In this document: positions 1-14,500 of the stretch, piece by piece
Numbering within the stretch: the first letter of the stretch is position 1
Layout of the letters: every line of letters begins with the position of its first letter
NCBI RefSeq assembly: GCF_018991925.1
Contig: NW_024742338.1
Span: forward strand, 2,708,495-2,772,494
Reading direction: 5' to 3'
Origin: Homarus americanus
Lineage: Eukaryota > Arthropoda > Malacostraca > Decapoda > Nephropidae
Length of the DNA stretch: 64,000 bases
Program-made: the position numbers and the translations under genes
The notes under the pieces: model-generated
Told to the model about the DNA's origin: nothing
Seen by the model: only the letters and a program-made list of their open reading frames with translations
Database searches by the model: none

Positions 1-705
1 TTACTTTCAACCCCAGTCTGTTACTTTCAACCCGTCTGTTAATTTCGTCCCCAATCTATTACTTTCAACCCGTGTTACTTTCAACCCCAGTCTGTTACTT
101 TCAACCCGTCTGTTAATTTCGTCCCCAGTCTGTTACTTTCAACCCGTCTGTTAATTTCCTCCCCAGTCTGTTACTTTCAACCCCAGTCTGTTACTTTCAA
201 CCCGTCTGTTACTTTCGTCCCCAGTCTGTTACTTTCAACCCGTCTGTTACTTTCAACCCGTCTGTTACTTTCAACCCCAGTCTGTTACTTTCAACCCGTC
301 TGTTACTTTCAACCCTGTCTGTTACTTTCAACCCGTCTGTTACTTTCACCCCAGTCTGTTACTTTCAACCCCTGTCTGTTACTTTCAACCCCCTGTTACT
401 TTCAACCCCAGTCTGTTACTTTCAACCCGTCTGTTACTTTCAACCCCAGTCTGTGACTTTCAACCCGTCTGTTACTTTCAACCCCTGTCTGTTACTTTAA
501 ACCCCCCTCTGTTACTTTCAACCCGTCTGTTACTTTCGTCCCCAGTCTGTTACTTTCAAACCCAGTCTGTTACTTTAAACCCCCTTTGTTACTTTCAACT
601 CGTCTGTTACTTTCATCCCGTCTGTTACTTTCGTCCCCAGTCTGTTACTTTCACCCCCGTCTGTTACCTTCAACCCCTGTCTGTTACTTTCACCCCCCGT
701 TTCCT
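1..705. repeat. Tandem array of ~18-20 bp units (CTGTTACTTTCAACCC core)
   Basis: The core CTGTTACTTTCAACCC recurs throughout, with unit spacers CGT or CCAGT giving units of about 18 and 20 bp. Variants with GTCCCC instead of AACCC are interspersed. The array runs off the left edge, so its true length is unknown. No coding potential is seen. Confidence 0.95.
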
Positions 706-1000
706 CTTCATTAAAAAGTACCACAACCCACTTGGTGACGAAACACCCTCTTCATTGACACAAGAACGAGGTCACAGGTCTGGTGAGGGAACATGGGGTC
801 ACACTTCAGGTAGCACTGCACTATGGGAGTTACGAGTCACCTGGGTGGTTAGCCAAGTATCAGGTAATATCTATCAATCAATCAGAGTACCATCTTCATA
901 TCTGAGGGTTGGCGACCACACTCCTCCACTCTTATTGTTCTCGGGTTGTTTTTACCAATCCTCCAAGGTTTTGTATCTCTCTAAGGAGCCAGTTTTTAAT
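706..1000. other. Unassigned spacer
   Basis: No exon with convincing splice sites or homology is visible. An open frame crosses it, but it runs into the LINE fragment that follows and has no recognisable domain. Confidence 0.4.
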
Positions 1001-1245
1001 TTTATTCATCCAAACTTTTTCGGAGTGAGAATTGTAAACTCTTGGAACAATCTGCCAGAGTGTTGTGGTGGCACCGAGTGTGAGCTCTTTCAACATCAGA
1101 CTTGACCAACACTGGAGCGGGTTCAGATACATTCAGGAGCCATTGAATACCCAGTACTTGCCAATAATGTGTAACAGAGATGTGAACGACTGCCCAAGCG
1201 GCTAACCAGCCAATCAGTAGCGAAGATGATAAAAGTAAAAAGTAA
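1000..1245 (+). mobile_element. Non-LTR retrotransposon 3' end fragment (family A)
   Basis: The translation carries the RT C-terminal tail motifs NFFGVR-VNSWNNLPE and a YIQEP-like stretch, followed by the family's non-coding 3' end (CAAGCGGCTAACCAGCCAATCAG... GATAAAAGTAAAAAG). Frames are broken, so it is a dead, 5'-truncated copy. The same end occurs many times in this window. Confidence 0.8.
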
Positions 1246-1254
1246 CATTCTAAA

Positions 1255-1560
1255 ATCTCCTTCATTAATGCGTATTTTTCCCAAGATCTCTGTAAGTTTA
1301 ATGTGCTTTACCTTATCAAAATCTTTTTCAAAATCAACAAAACAGATGAACAAATCTCTTTAGACCTCTAAACCCCTTTCACTCAAAATTCTCAAACCAA
1401 ATATAGCTTCTTTAGTCGCCTTTCCCTTTCTAAATCCATTTTGCTCTTCAGATAACTAACTTTCTATTCTAAACTTTAATCTACTTAAAATTATGTTTTA
1501 TATAACTTTGCAGGCATGACTTATTAACCTTATTGTTCTCAACTGGGTGCACTCTAAGGC
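1255..1560 (-). mobile_element. Non-LTR retrotransposon reverse transcriptase fragment (family C)
   Basis: The minus strand encodes a degenerate RT: FRKGKATKEAIFGL followed by FVDFEKDFDKVKH, the RT motif A region of RTE/endonuclease-RT type LINEs (usual form FIDFEKAFDKV). Stops interrupt it. It abuts the family A fragment in opposite orientation. Confidence 0.75.
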
Positions 1561-1639
1561 TCCTGGGTTTTTAGGTAATAATACAAATATTGATTTCTTT
1601 AAATAACTGGGAAGGGCTCCTTTGAAGTACAGGTGTGCT

Positions 1640-2040
1640 GTATATAGAATTACAGTACAGCGCTACTGTACATATTTTAATCAAACTATTTATCCCATTC
1701 TTGCCCATTTGTTTTATAAAGTCTGTTGGAAGCTGATCAACCCCACAATATGATAATAGAGCTAAAAAAAATTGGCTATGGTCTTACCTTGATAACTAAA
1801 TGCTAAAATGTAATGTTCTTTATTCAGCTTGGTGAGGGTACAAGAGGTGGAGGACCACTTAGCTGAGAGAAAGACCAGGTGTATCAACAGTAACAATGCC
1901 ACAGTCGACAAAACCAGGTTGCCAGCAGGCCAGCCCGCTACCGTATATATATGTTCCCATGGACACCACTGATGCGTACGTATCTGGCTGTTGAAAAGTA
2001 TTTATCATATCTTATATGCTATTAGGGGACATTGTGTACC
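1640..2040. other. Unassigned AT-rich spacer
   Basis: Nothing recognisable is seen. The missing first coding exon of the TRPA gene could lie here or further left, but no ATG exon with a phase-2 donor stands out. Confidence 0.3.
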
Positions 2041-2096
2041 GTATCGCCCAAGCGGCTAACCAGCCGATGAGGGGTGAAGAGGATAAAAGTAAAAGT
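2040..2096 (+). mobile_element. Family A LINE 3' end, very short copy
   Basis: It matches only the terminal part of the family A 3' end: ATCGCCCAAGCGGCTAACC followed by GAAGAGGATAAAAGTAAAAG. Extreme 5' truncation is typical of target-primed reverse transcription. Confidence 0.7.
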
Positions 2097-2439
2097 ACCA
2101 TCTTTAAATAAGACACATGTACATAATGCTAATTTACTATCATTATGGACAGGTGTATCTAGGGAGCTACAGATGTGTGAGTGATGGTGTCATGAGTTAA
2201 TATACTTCACAATAGCTGCTGCTAGCAAGTCAATTTTCCCCAGACTCCCACCCAAAGAAGGCCCCAATATATCAAATGATGAAATATATAACATAGGAAA
2301 ACACACAAATAACAATGAAAATTATGGCCTCTATCTTAATCCAGATACATAGTCTGTATTATATTTCAACCATGCCCAGATAGTCACTTGTCCTCCAGAG
2401 ACTGGAGTGCTCTTAATTTGAAGGCGTGTCATTATATAT

Positions 2440-2699
<260 letters not shown>

Positions 2700-3308
2700 C
2701 AGTCAACCCTCGCTTTACGCGGTACCCTGCCGAACACGGAGTGCTCACTTTCCGCGGTGTGTGTACCCTTTTATGCGGAGAGCGGCGCGAGCAGGGTGCG
2801 CACAAGGTCGCCCAGTCATCAAAACATTACCGAGTTCTTCACCCGCCACCCACCACAGCCGGCCCAAGTCAGTGATAGTGATAATTATAGTGAGGATATG
2901 GACTTATATGGACTTTGAGGGGTTTGACAAAGAGGCCCTGCAAGCCTCTGTGGTGGATAGTGATACAATTGATACAAGAGATACAGGTGAGGGCCAATAA
3001 TCTGCCCTCTGCCTCGGAACCAACCCCCCATCCCCGTGTGCCCAGCCATCTTTTCTACTAATGTAAGTGTTAAAAAACCTAATATTATTGATATTTCTCT
3101 TAATTATTAATTGTGTGTGCATACCATCATAAAATTAAGAAGTTATTTTTACTACAACGTAGGTATTGTGTGTGAAAGAGTGGAGTTTTGGGGTCGGCCC
3201 GGTCTCTATTTCAATTAATCCCATAGGTTATGTTGTTCACTTTACGCGTTTCTCACTTTACGCGGGCCGCCGTGGGTTCAATTGACCGCGTAAAGTGAGG
3301 GTTCACTG
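2700..3308. mobile_element. Tigger/pogo-like DNA transposon remnant, copy 1
   Basis: Left end CAGTCAACCCTCGCTTTACG and right end (reverse complement) CAGTGAACCCTCACTTTACG form terminal inverted repeats. Both are flanked by TA, the Tigger target duplication. Inside is a conserved frame reading [18 protein letters not shown], then an acidic tail ending [16 protein letters not shown], with a frameshift after SEDMD. This resembles the C-terminal tail of a pogo-type transposase. It lies just upstream of the TRPA exon. Confidence 0.8.
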
Positions 3309-3456
3309 TATATATATATATATATATATAGGTATATATATATATTTTTTTTTTTTTCTGTATTCTGCACATGGATAGTTTACATAGGTGTGTGTGACTT
3401 GCTGTACACTGATGGAAATGTAGAAGTTATAATTAATACTGTTTCTTGCTCTTCAG

Positions 3457-5499
3457 GAAGCCAAACAGTGGGAGAAAGACGCTCCGTGAATCGGTTTCTC
3501 AAAAAGATTTTCATCTGTGTCAAAAACTGTTAAATGAAGGTGAAAGTGTCACATACAAAGATGAAGATGGGTCATCGCTTCTTCATATTCTAGCTAAGAA
3601 GTACTCCAAGAGAGAGACAAGAGCTCAAAATATTCCTTCACTTTTGCTTCAGTACGGTGCAGAAATAAATGTTAAAGATAAAAATGGAGATGCTCCTCTC
3701 CACATTGCAGCAAGAGAAGGTCTCAAAGACCTTTGTATCATCTTGGTGGAACATCAGAAGGTGAATAGTATGAACCCCAAAGTAAACATAAAAAATAAGA
3801 AGTCCATGACTCCCTTGCATTATGCTGCTTACCAGGGTGAACTTCAAATAGTGAAGTTACTGATCAAAGAAGGAGCTGATCCTTGTGCTAGAGACCACAT
3901 GAGGTACCTTCCTCTCCACCATGCTGCTGACAGAGGCCATCATGAGTGTTGTAAGGAACTCGCACCATTTTATGTGGGAGACACAGTCCAAGGTCAGGAA
4001 ATAAGTCCACCTGTCATGCTTGCTGCAATGAAAGGTCACTATCGATGCTTTAAAGAAATGGTTCATGTTCATGCTAAAATGAATTTGAATTTCAGAAATG
4101 CTGCTGGCAACACACCACTTCATATGGTTGCTAGATCAGGATTTGAAAAATTTGCTGCATTACTCATAGAAACTGGCGCTGCTCTTGATATACAGAACAA
4201 TGTCGGGAATACACCATTAATGGAAGCTGTCTTGAGAAATAAAATTTCTTGTCTGAGTGTACTGATGGAGAAGGAAGCTAATGTGAATATTAAGAACAAT
4301 TCCCAGAGTGGTGTACTTCACGTGGCAGCAACTAAAAAGGCTGAGGAGTGTATGGAATACTTACTCAAACATGAAGAAGTGAAAAAAGAATTAAACGAAA
4401 AAGATAAGGATGGCTACACGGCTCTCTTCATCGCAGTAAGAAAGCACAGTGAAAAATGTGCAGTTTTACTATTAGCTGCTGGAGCATCAACGTCTATTGT
4501 ATGTCAACAAAAGCTATCACTTCTCCATCTGGCAGCAGATAATGTAAGACCAACATTATTAGAGAAACTCTTAATGATACGGACATTGGATGTAAACGTG
4601 AAAAACATTGACAATGAGACACCACTACATGTGGTGGCCCGCGGAGGTTCCAGGGAGGGGTGTCAGCTGCTGTTACGTAAGGGTGCCCATATTGATGCTG
4701 CAGACAAGAATGGCAGAACAGCTCTGCAACTGAGTGCTTACCAAGGTCATTCTTCTGTAGTGAGGTTACTGATAAAGTATGGTGCCAATAAACGTGCTAA
4801 AGATGACAATAACACCACAGCACTACATGCTGCTGCAGCTAAGGGGAACCTAGAATGTTGTGAAATACTGTCTGATGCTGACAAAGCTCTCTATAAACTA
4901 CAGGATAGAAAAAAAAGATATGCACTTGATATTGCCTTTCTAAAGGGACATGACAAGGTATTCCAATTTCTACTGAACATCCTGCCATATAAGAATATTA
5001 ACACAATGCCACAAGATCTACAGGATCATCTCCACAGTTACACCCACAAGGCTCTCAAAGGGAGGAAGAAGTAAGACATGATTTTGCTAATGATTATATA
5101 AAATATGTTAATATTAAAAATAATTTTCTTGTGTAGCAAAAAAACAAATATTTCAACAGTGTTTGTTGTACATTGCTTTCTGGTTAAGACATGCAGTTAA
5201 CAGAAAATTATATATTCTTGCAGAACAGTTGTAGAGACCATTGTGAGGAGCCAGTGGTGGGAGGCGGGCTTTGGTGTGGTGAAGAAACACGAGGATGTTC
5301 CCTGTACCAACTTCAGGGAACTTATCAAATTGTACCCATTTCTTGCTCAGGTGGTGATGGACCACTGCACATCAGTAACCGAGAAATGTACTCTGTATGA
5401 TTTCAGACTACTTGAGGACAACTATTGCATCAAGGAAGGTAATAGAAATACTGTATGTATACAGTACTATTAAACACACTGGTACATAACTCAATATAG

Positions 5500-5545
<46 letters not shown>

Positions 5546-8500
5546 CAGAAGCATTATGTTTAATATTCCTTTATGCTATTTTGTTGTTTTGTTAATGCAT
5601 TTATGGACAGTAAAGGTATCCCTGATTTAAACTTTACCTTTATCCTCTTCACCACTGATTGGCTCGTTTGCCACTTGGGTAATCGGTCACGTCTCTGATT
5701 ACTTTTCCTTTTCTTTTATCCTCTTCACCAAATGATGGGCTCGTTAGCCGCTTGGGCGATTGGTCACGTCTCTATTACACACTGTTGGCAAGTACTGGGC
5801 ATGCACCGGCTCCTGAATGTACCTGAACCTGCTCCAGTGTTGGTCAAGTTTTGTCTTGAAAGAGCTCAAACTCGGTGCCGTCACAACACTTTCTGGTAGA
5901 TTGTTCCAAGAGTTCACAACTCTCACTCTGAAAAAGTTTGCCCTCACAGTTTTCTGGACTGTTTTTATTGATGTGGTGAATGTTGTCTAATTGTGTTTTA
6001 TGTATATTATTATTGTAGGAATTTTATTTTTGGTGATCCATGTGATAGGCTATTGGACTGGTTGGGAATGTATCCCATTGAAGCCCATGTTAAAATGATC
6101 CTGATTACAATATTTTGACCTGCAATGGGTTTTTCAAAAAAGTAACCCCATCATAAATAGGGGGATACCAGTATACTATCCAGGAATACATATGTATAGA
6201 GGAAAGTCATTCACATGTGGTTAGATGGAAGTATGTCTGAGTATCAAAGTTCAAGGAAAAATCATACTGTAAGTTACTTGGGAACATTACAGCAGAGGTA
6301 AGACGAATGTTGTGTTGAGGTATTACTGCATAGATATTGAAACACGTACTGTATAAAAATATATCTACCTGTAATTAATCCCAGAGTAAGCATAAGAGAA
6401 ACCTAGAGGTAAGGTTAGAAGATTTCTTTGTGGAAGGTAAGGAAGGTTTGTTAAGTTATCTTCAGCTCACAAGACAGTCAGTCTGTTTTATGTTATGCAC
6501 TGTTGGCAAGCAATGGGCATGTAAGGGCTCTTGTTAAATATGAAATGAATCATGACCCCCAAAACTAGAAAGTTTGCAAAGAGCAGCATCATGTATAGAA
6601 AAAAATGGCATGCTAGATATTGACTGACTGAAATAGAGTACAGAATTATAATGCTAATGAGATTTTTTTTTTTTTACAGACAAAAACATTTTACGATCCT
6701 CTGTAAAAAGCCCATTCAACCAACAGACCTGGGAAGTACTGCCTGCTGCCAAAGAACTAACATCTAAGGTGTTGGTATGGAAGAAGGAACATCCAGTGAG
6801 CATTATGGCACATCATAGATGTTTAGGCCTCCTTCAACACCCACTAACAGAGGCATGGATCAGTTTTAAGTGGAAGTCATACGCCAGATGGATATTTGCA
6901 GGGCTATTGGTACTACGGCTCTTTGCAGTTGGTGTCCTCATTGGCTTTATGGCAACAATTCAGTAAGTTATTTAGGATTATTGTTTGCACGAGTACACTA
7001 TATTAGTCACATATTTACCTGATCTAATACGCATATAGTATTATTAGTGATGACGATCCAAAACACAAAGATATGAGACTCTGTTACAGCCAGAACATAG
7101 AGGTGATGTGGAGTGCCTATATGACATACTGTACTGTACCTGAGGATGGATATAGTACACTACTTCAAATTGAAAACTGAAACCATAAAATAATGTCAAT
7201 GTCTTTTTAATTCCACTACCTGTAGCTTTTATTGGGAGATGAGTTTTGTTGTTGAAGATAAATTCAAAAGTATAGAACTGACTGCTGATTGTGACAGGGA
7301 TAGTAAGGTACTGTACAATTACTATTGAGATATTTCCAGCAAAAACAGCAAGTTTATTTAGGGAGAAACAGTGTGGGTTTAGAAAAGGAAAACAAGAAGT
7401 ATTTCCTTATGTTCGTTCTGCATGCTAACTTGGTAAGCTCGCAGTTATGTCCTCTAGTGTTGGTGGTGCGTGTCATCACAAACAAATGGCCCGGGTTCAC
7501 TTTTTCCATCCCCTTCAGGATTTTCAATGAGATCTACCCTATTGTGCCTTGTCTGAAGGATTGTTAGTCATATGGCCCTCAGTTTTAGTGGCCTTTTGGA
7601 ATTTTTAATAATATATGTCAAGTGCATATTTTTTTCTTTTACAGTTCAATGTCATTTGGCACATAATGCCTCCAGGACTTTGCCAAAATATTATTTGACA
7701 TATTCATAGGCATAATTCTTTATATAAAATGTGATCACTGTATTTGTGTACAGTACTGGTGTCTGCCCTTCACTTATATGCTCAGCCAGTGTTCTGATGA
7801 GCATGGATCATTGTGTTAACATAAAATAAAACTTTCTTGACCTATGTACAACTCTAATGAAAACATGTGTGTATTGATAAGGGGAGAATTAAAGTGCACG
7901 AATTCATTCTTTTCAGTAATTGGGAGCAAGTCAAAAAGTATTCCAATAAATCAAAAGAAGTATTTTGTGGAGTTCTAGAAACTTCTCATGATACTGTTAA
8001 TGCAGCAGAAGAAATGATGACGCCCGAGTTCACGGGAAGACTCCAGTGGAACTCAACTGTGTATTATACATGGCACGTCCTCCTGCTTGTTTCACTCATT
8101 CTTCAGGTCACACTGGAGGTTATGAGTACAAAGAAGGTAATTTATAATCCAATATATTTATGTACAGTAGACCCTCGCCAACAGCGGATGTCCCATCCAT
8201 GGATTCTGGGTATCCACGGTTTTTACTCTAACAGTACTGTATACCATTTCACCAAATGTGGCATTGAATTTTAAGTTTCTGCAAATTAGTGTGCTATCTT
8301 TATCCTTCTGTGGTCTAATGTATTCCTTCATAAATGTGAGGAATGAATAAAAATAATACTATTACAGTAATTAAAAGAAAAAAAAAAAAATTATTGACAT
8401 TTGGGAATCATTTTACCAAGGACATGGGAGACAGGAGCGCACCGCCCCTTCCCATAATCCTGGGCTAACTCCTGCGGATGTAAGAAATGTTTACAGTATT

Positions 8501-11500
8501 CTCTTTTGGACCTATGATAATTTATTATTTTTTTATTTATTTTTTTGCACATTTTGTATGAACAATTGTGTTTGCATGTAACAAGAGTAAAATAAATTTA
8601 AGAAAATTACGTATATACCCTGTATATACACAAATAGGAGTTGAAATATCACTTCACACACATACATACCTATACTCTTCATTTTCCTTATTTTATAGCA
8701 ACATGCCATCTCCACAGAGATGTACTGTAAAATTAATATTACTGTACAATTTAATTTACATGTATTTGACTCAGATTTAACTAAATGTACAATACAGGTA
8801 TTGTTCAGTGAAGGAACAGACAACTTATTTATGGTTTGACGAGCATTATCCACAGCCATCAAACCTAACCCTCTATTTCTCATAAGCCTTTAGTATTTCC
8901 CATAAGCCTTTAGTCTTGCCTATCATAGATTTATCAGCCATGGGGTTTTTCAAAAACCTAACCCCAGTGCTTGGTGAGGGACTACTGTATAACTACGTAA
9001 TGTAGAATTCTGTATGGCTGGTTTGGGATGTAAGTCTTTACTTTATCCCACTGGCCACTTGTCAGCTTCAGATTCTATGATGCAAGAGGATATACCTTGT
9101 TATAGTATGGAACAGTATCACATCTCCTTTAAGTGCAGACTTGATCAACACTGAAACATGATCGAATACATTCAAGACCCCATACATGGCCAGTACTTGC
9201 CATCAGTGTGTAACAGAGAATAGACCGGCTGCCTGATCATCTAGTGAGCTAGCAAGTAAAGACAAAGATGATAAAGTAAAAGTAAAGAGTGTGTCTGTAT
9301 TTAATAACTCTGTAATAAAAAGGCATCGGTATTATTAGTACTCAATAACAGGTGAAGGGATATTAATAAGTAGTGACAGAAGCAGCAGAAAGACAGGTGG
9401 CAATGTCTACACAAATGAAATAAACCAATTGAGAGAATGAGAAGTGTAAGGTTAGTGAAGAGTAGGATTAATTTAATATAATGGTTAGTTGGAGAAAAAG
9501 GAGGAAGGCCAAGAAAGAATATGGAAGGGTAGATAAAAGGTGGCAGTACATTACAGGGGAATGAACTTGGAGGAAACAGTGGTGTGTGTAGGACAGGTTG
9601 TGGGAGATGGACATGTGCTTGGGGGTGTAAGTCTAGGGTGAGACGTGGTGAAAGCATCTTGGGTATACCGAGGGGTAGTATAATAATAGTATCAATAAGG
9701 TTTTGTATTAATAACTGATTGATTGATTTGGGTAATAACATCCCTGGTGACGCGAGAGCTTAGGTCATATGCCGCCAAATTAGTCTAACAGCTTAGAAGG
9801 CTAAAAACAAATAATGTAAGGTAAAAAACAAATACTGTAATATATAGCATAAAACTTTCACAAAACCCATTAAAATATTAATAGTGTATTAATAATAGTA
9901 GTGTACCAATATTTTGACAGCTGCAGTGGGACTATGTTGACAGTACCTTCATCTTCGTGCGGATCCCTTCCTTGGTGTTGACTACTATAGTGTGCATTCC
10001 CTCCTGCAAGTGTGGTTTCCAGCTGGGCATCAAAATGGTGAGACAGTTTCCCTTTGCTGTTTTTTCATTTAATGTTCTAGATCAGCAACCTGCATTAAAA
10101 GACCATGGGAAGGTTAGCTGCTGCATTCCTCTTTACAAACAACTTTAAAACAAATATGCTTCACATAACACTGGATAGACCAACCGCCCAAATGGCTTGT
10201 ACTGTGATCTGGTAAGTGGTGAAAATTATTTTTAAAAAATCCACTGTTTTTACTATTTTTTGTGAAGACCTAGAGAAGGATACAGACAAGGCATTGAATG
10301 ATAGGTGGGGTGAAGATAGCACTACAGGACGGTGCTACTGCTGGTGAGGAGGGTAATTTTGACACATTTAAAGTTAGGTTGCAAGTACTGTATAATCATT
10401 AAAAGATTTTGAGAACTCACAAATTTTATTTGAATAACGGACATGTTTTTATCAATAAGTGACCATTATAAACTTGCAACCTTACCTAACCTGCACAAAA
10501 ATAACTAAAATATAAATCAGAACTACAGCCTCGGGCTCGTCAGGTTTTGTGCAGTGTGGCAACCCTGTGTTTGTTTACATTCGACAGAAGGAAACTCGTA
10601 ATGGTAAACATATTATGGAATCAAAGGAAATCAATATTAAAACAAATACAGTATCTCAATGTAATGATTTGTGGAATGTTTATATGACGAGCCCCAGTAA
10701 ATGATTCATGAAGGGGACTGTGCCTTCACAGAGAATGTGTTGTGTGACTTGTTTATTTGGTATGTCATACTAAAGACTCACAGGTGGTGTGTAGTGCTGG
10801 AGATACCCTTGTACAGTATTATGGTGTAACAAGCAACTGGATTCAGTTTTATAATACCGACACCGGTAAGACCTGTACTGTATTGTCATGCGTGATCTGT
10901 TGATGTTCTTATAAAAGACTACAGCAATGATGAATTTGTGTACAGTATTTATAATGGTAATTACCATGTTGAACATGGATTTCTCCAAGTCCTACATGCA
11001 CAACTAGCCTCTAAGATCCAAGCACATAGCACCACAGGCACGACTTTGAAGTGGATTAACAATTGGCTCAAAGGCAAGCAACAGAGTGGTAATAAATGAA
11101 GTGGAATACATTCTAAATGAAAAAGGTTTTCAGTGGAATACCATAAGGCTCAATCCTTTGACCCACCCTGTTTGTGATCTACTTTTACTTTTATCCTCTT
11201 CACCACTGATCGGCTTGTTAGCCGCTTGGGCGATCGGTCACGTCTCTGTTACGCACTGTTAGCAAGTACTGGACATGCAACGGCTCCTGAATGTACCTGA
11301 ACCCGCTGCAGTGTTGGTCAAGTCTTGTCTTGAAAGAGCTCAAACTCGGTGCCATCACAACACTTTCTGGTAGATTGTTCCAAGAGTTTACAACCCTCAC
11401 TCCGAAAAAGTTTGCCCTCACAGTTTTCTGGATTGAGTAGTGCCCCCTGAGATGTTTATACACCTCAACTAGGTCACCCCTTGCCCATCTGTAGTATAAG

Positions 11501-14500
11501 CTAGGCAAGTTCAGGCGCTGCAATCTCTCAGGGTAGCTGAGGTGCCGAAGTGCAGGCACCAGTCTGGTGGCCCTCCTTTGAACATTTTCAACCAACTGAC
11601 AGTCCCTAGCATATCTCGGGGACCAGACTGGGTGACAGTACTCCAGATGGGAAAGCACTTCACTCTTGAAGATCGTTACGAGGGACAGACCGTCTAGATA
11701 TCTCAACGACCTTCTTATAAGACCCAATAATTAATTTGCCTGATTCACCTTCTTCTCGCAATGGCCCTAGAACTTCAGCTCATTTTCAACATACACACCT
11801 AGGTCATTCTCACATTCAGTCTCAACAAGTGCAGTTTCTTCATCCCGTTGGGACATATGATAATCCTCTTACACTTCGTGAAATTGAATCTCAGCAGCCA
11901 TTTCTTTGACCATTCCTGTAGCCCAGAGGTTTTTCTGCAGCTCTTCAAGCCACAATGTCAAGTTGGCGGACGAAACAAAGATATTTGGGAAGGTAGCAAA
12001 TCAAGACAATGTCAGAAATAATGCAGCAAGACCTCTATGAACTGTTCAAATGGTCAAGACTGGCTAATGCTCTTTAACATTATAAAATGCAAGACCCTAC
12101 ACATAGGATAAAGCTACCCTAATCTCAACTATTCTCTTAATAACACTCTCCTGGATACTGTCAATAAGGAGATAGATCTTAGTGTTTTGATTGATCATTG
12201 GCTGAAGGCGGTGCAACAAGTGCGGACAGCAGTGAATAGAGCAAACCGAGATTTGGGAATTATAAAGCGTTCCTTCAAATACAATGACAGGAAAGATCTA
12301 ACTTCCCTAGAAAGGTGCAAAACGAAGCAACTCAGATGATTCTGGGACTATACTATGTCATTTCAATTATCTAAGTAAACTGTGGGCCTTAAGACTAACA
12401 ACCCTTCAGACAAGGCACAATGGGACAGATCTCACTGAAACTTTCCAAATCCTGAAAGGGATGGAAAACGTGAACCTGAGCCATTTCTTTATGATGCCAT
12501 GCACCACCAACACAAGGAGACATACCGTAACTACAAGCTTGCCACATTATTCTGCAGAAAGAACATAAGGAAATACAGTACTGCAGACCTGTGGAATGGT
12601 CTACCAGCTCCAGCTGTGAAATAAAGAACAGTACAGTACAGTACCGTAGGCTTCATAATAGCATCCTTCCCTCAGCATGGCTACCTCCAGTGGATGGCCA
12701 GGAGGTAAATAAGTTTAATATACAGTGGTAATTCCTCTGTATGCAGTACAGTATTTAGGGAAATTTGCTCTAACGTCATATGAGAAACACACTTGGTATT
12801 TATCCAGGTACACATGATAGGTACTCCGCTCACACACTACTCATGCTAGGTAGATAGATACTTCTCAGGTATCATACCAGGACTATTCCAGCGTCCGGTA
12901 TCATGGGGTCACTTAAGTGGCGACCGAGAAGCAACTCATATAAGACAATCATTGTCTTCTGTCCTGGATGTTAAGGGATGTTGCAAGGTGGCCAGCAGCG
13001 TTCCCCACAGCAACACGTGGGTGCCTCAAAGTAGGGCAATGATGGCTGGGCCAAGCATTCCTCCGACCTCACTGGGGACTCTACCTACGCTCTCGGCGTA
13101 CACCTGTTTCACTGAGGGTGCGCCGTGCGTCTCACACTGAACTAGGCCTACAGTTTCCAATTGTTAATTTTCACTTGGACATCATCCCAGTCTCACATAT
13201 ACTCTTTCCTATACAGTATATTGTGACTTTATGTCTTATCATTACATACCTTAATTCTAAATTACATACTTATGTGAGTGCCTAGTTTGCCAGTTCCTAA
13301 GGAAATTAATTGGGCTATATCCTTAACTCAAAACTGTAGCCCGGGGCATCTTAGGCGCCAACATAGAACAAAGGCCTAAGCTGGTGTTTTCTTGGCGTGG
13401 GTATATCCACTTCACTTCAATCTGTATTTAGGGATCCTCTCATCACACGTTGCAATTGTTGAACACATTCATAAGATTCTCTGATCATTGTACTGTTCAT
13501 GGTTATTTGTCACATGGGGTAACGATGTGTATTAAGCTCACACCTCGGTATACAAGATATTCTCTTTGAAGTATAGTTTCTGGATCACTTCCAAGACTTC
13601 ACATAGGTCTGATACATTTATCCTTTTTCCAAATCATTGTTCTCATGTATTTTCATCTGATACCCGAGGTAGCTATGTTTACTAATTGTTCACAGATGTA
13701 AATATTATGACCTTCAGACATGGTCTACACACTTATCGCTTATAGTACACGAGCCCGTATCAATTGGACCTTCCAATCATTATATAGACACCTTGAGTTC
13801 TCCTTTACACTATCAGTACATACACTTAATATTATATGCCTGTTCATTGGTACAATTGGTATAAAACAACATACAGCAGGTGAGTTATTCCTTACAAAAG
13901 TTTCACATTTTCTACTGTTTTCTGTGACTGCAAACGCGGTGGATTTGAATGTTATGCAGCGTAATATGAATTGAAGAGATATTAAGGATGACCATGATGT
14001 GTGCAGTATAAGATATACTGTATGAGCTTGATAAAGCTTATTGTACTCCGAGACATGGTTGACTTCTCCATACTGTATATTGAGCATGATTTTCAACATT
14101 TAGAAGTGATCAGTGAATGTTAATGGAATGGCAACTATGACACTAATTTGACCAGATGGATAAGTTTGTATCACATGTAAACCAAATATTTTGTTTCTAC
14201 CTGTATGTGCCAACGTAACTCCTTTGTAGTGAAACAGTGGCATATAGGCCATAAGGCTAACCATTCCTGCACTAGTGATAACCACAACTCCACAATGCTG
14301 TACAGCTGAAGTACACAGTGTGCATGGCTGCACCACCATGATTCTTCACAATTTTCGTTTCTTTTCTAAATTGTTCACATGCAAACCAACTATAATATTT
14401 TCATTTTTTGTATGATAAAGTAAATATTTCACCTGTAAATTTGGCATTACTGTACTCAGGCTAGCATTTGCGAGGAGTGACAATTTATACTTTATATTTA

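Noticed and set aside
5191..5400. Open frame NSCRDHCEEPVVGGG overlapping TRPA exon 2
   Set aside because: It is in the wrong frame. The adjacent frame (TIVRSQWWEAGFGV ... NFRELIKLYPF) matches TRPA and the intron phase.
9301..9741. 146-codon minus-strand frame, Leu/Pro/His rich
   Set aside because: It lies in a TRPA intron with A/G-rich complementary sequence and has no recognisable motif. Composition explains its length.
12912..12935. Primer-binding site of an LTR retrotransposon (TGGCGACCGAGAAGC)
   Set aside because: No flanking LTR pair, polypurine tract or gag/pol coding could be found.
13740..14339. Minus-strand open frames of 119 and 79 codons
   Set aside because: No domain or splice support; they lie within TRPA intron 5.
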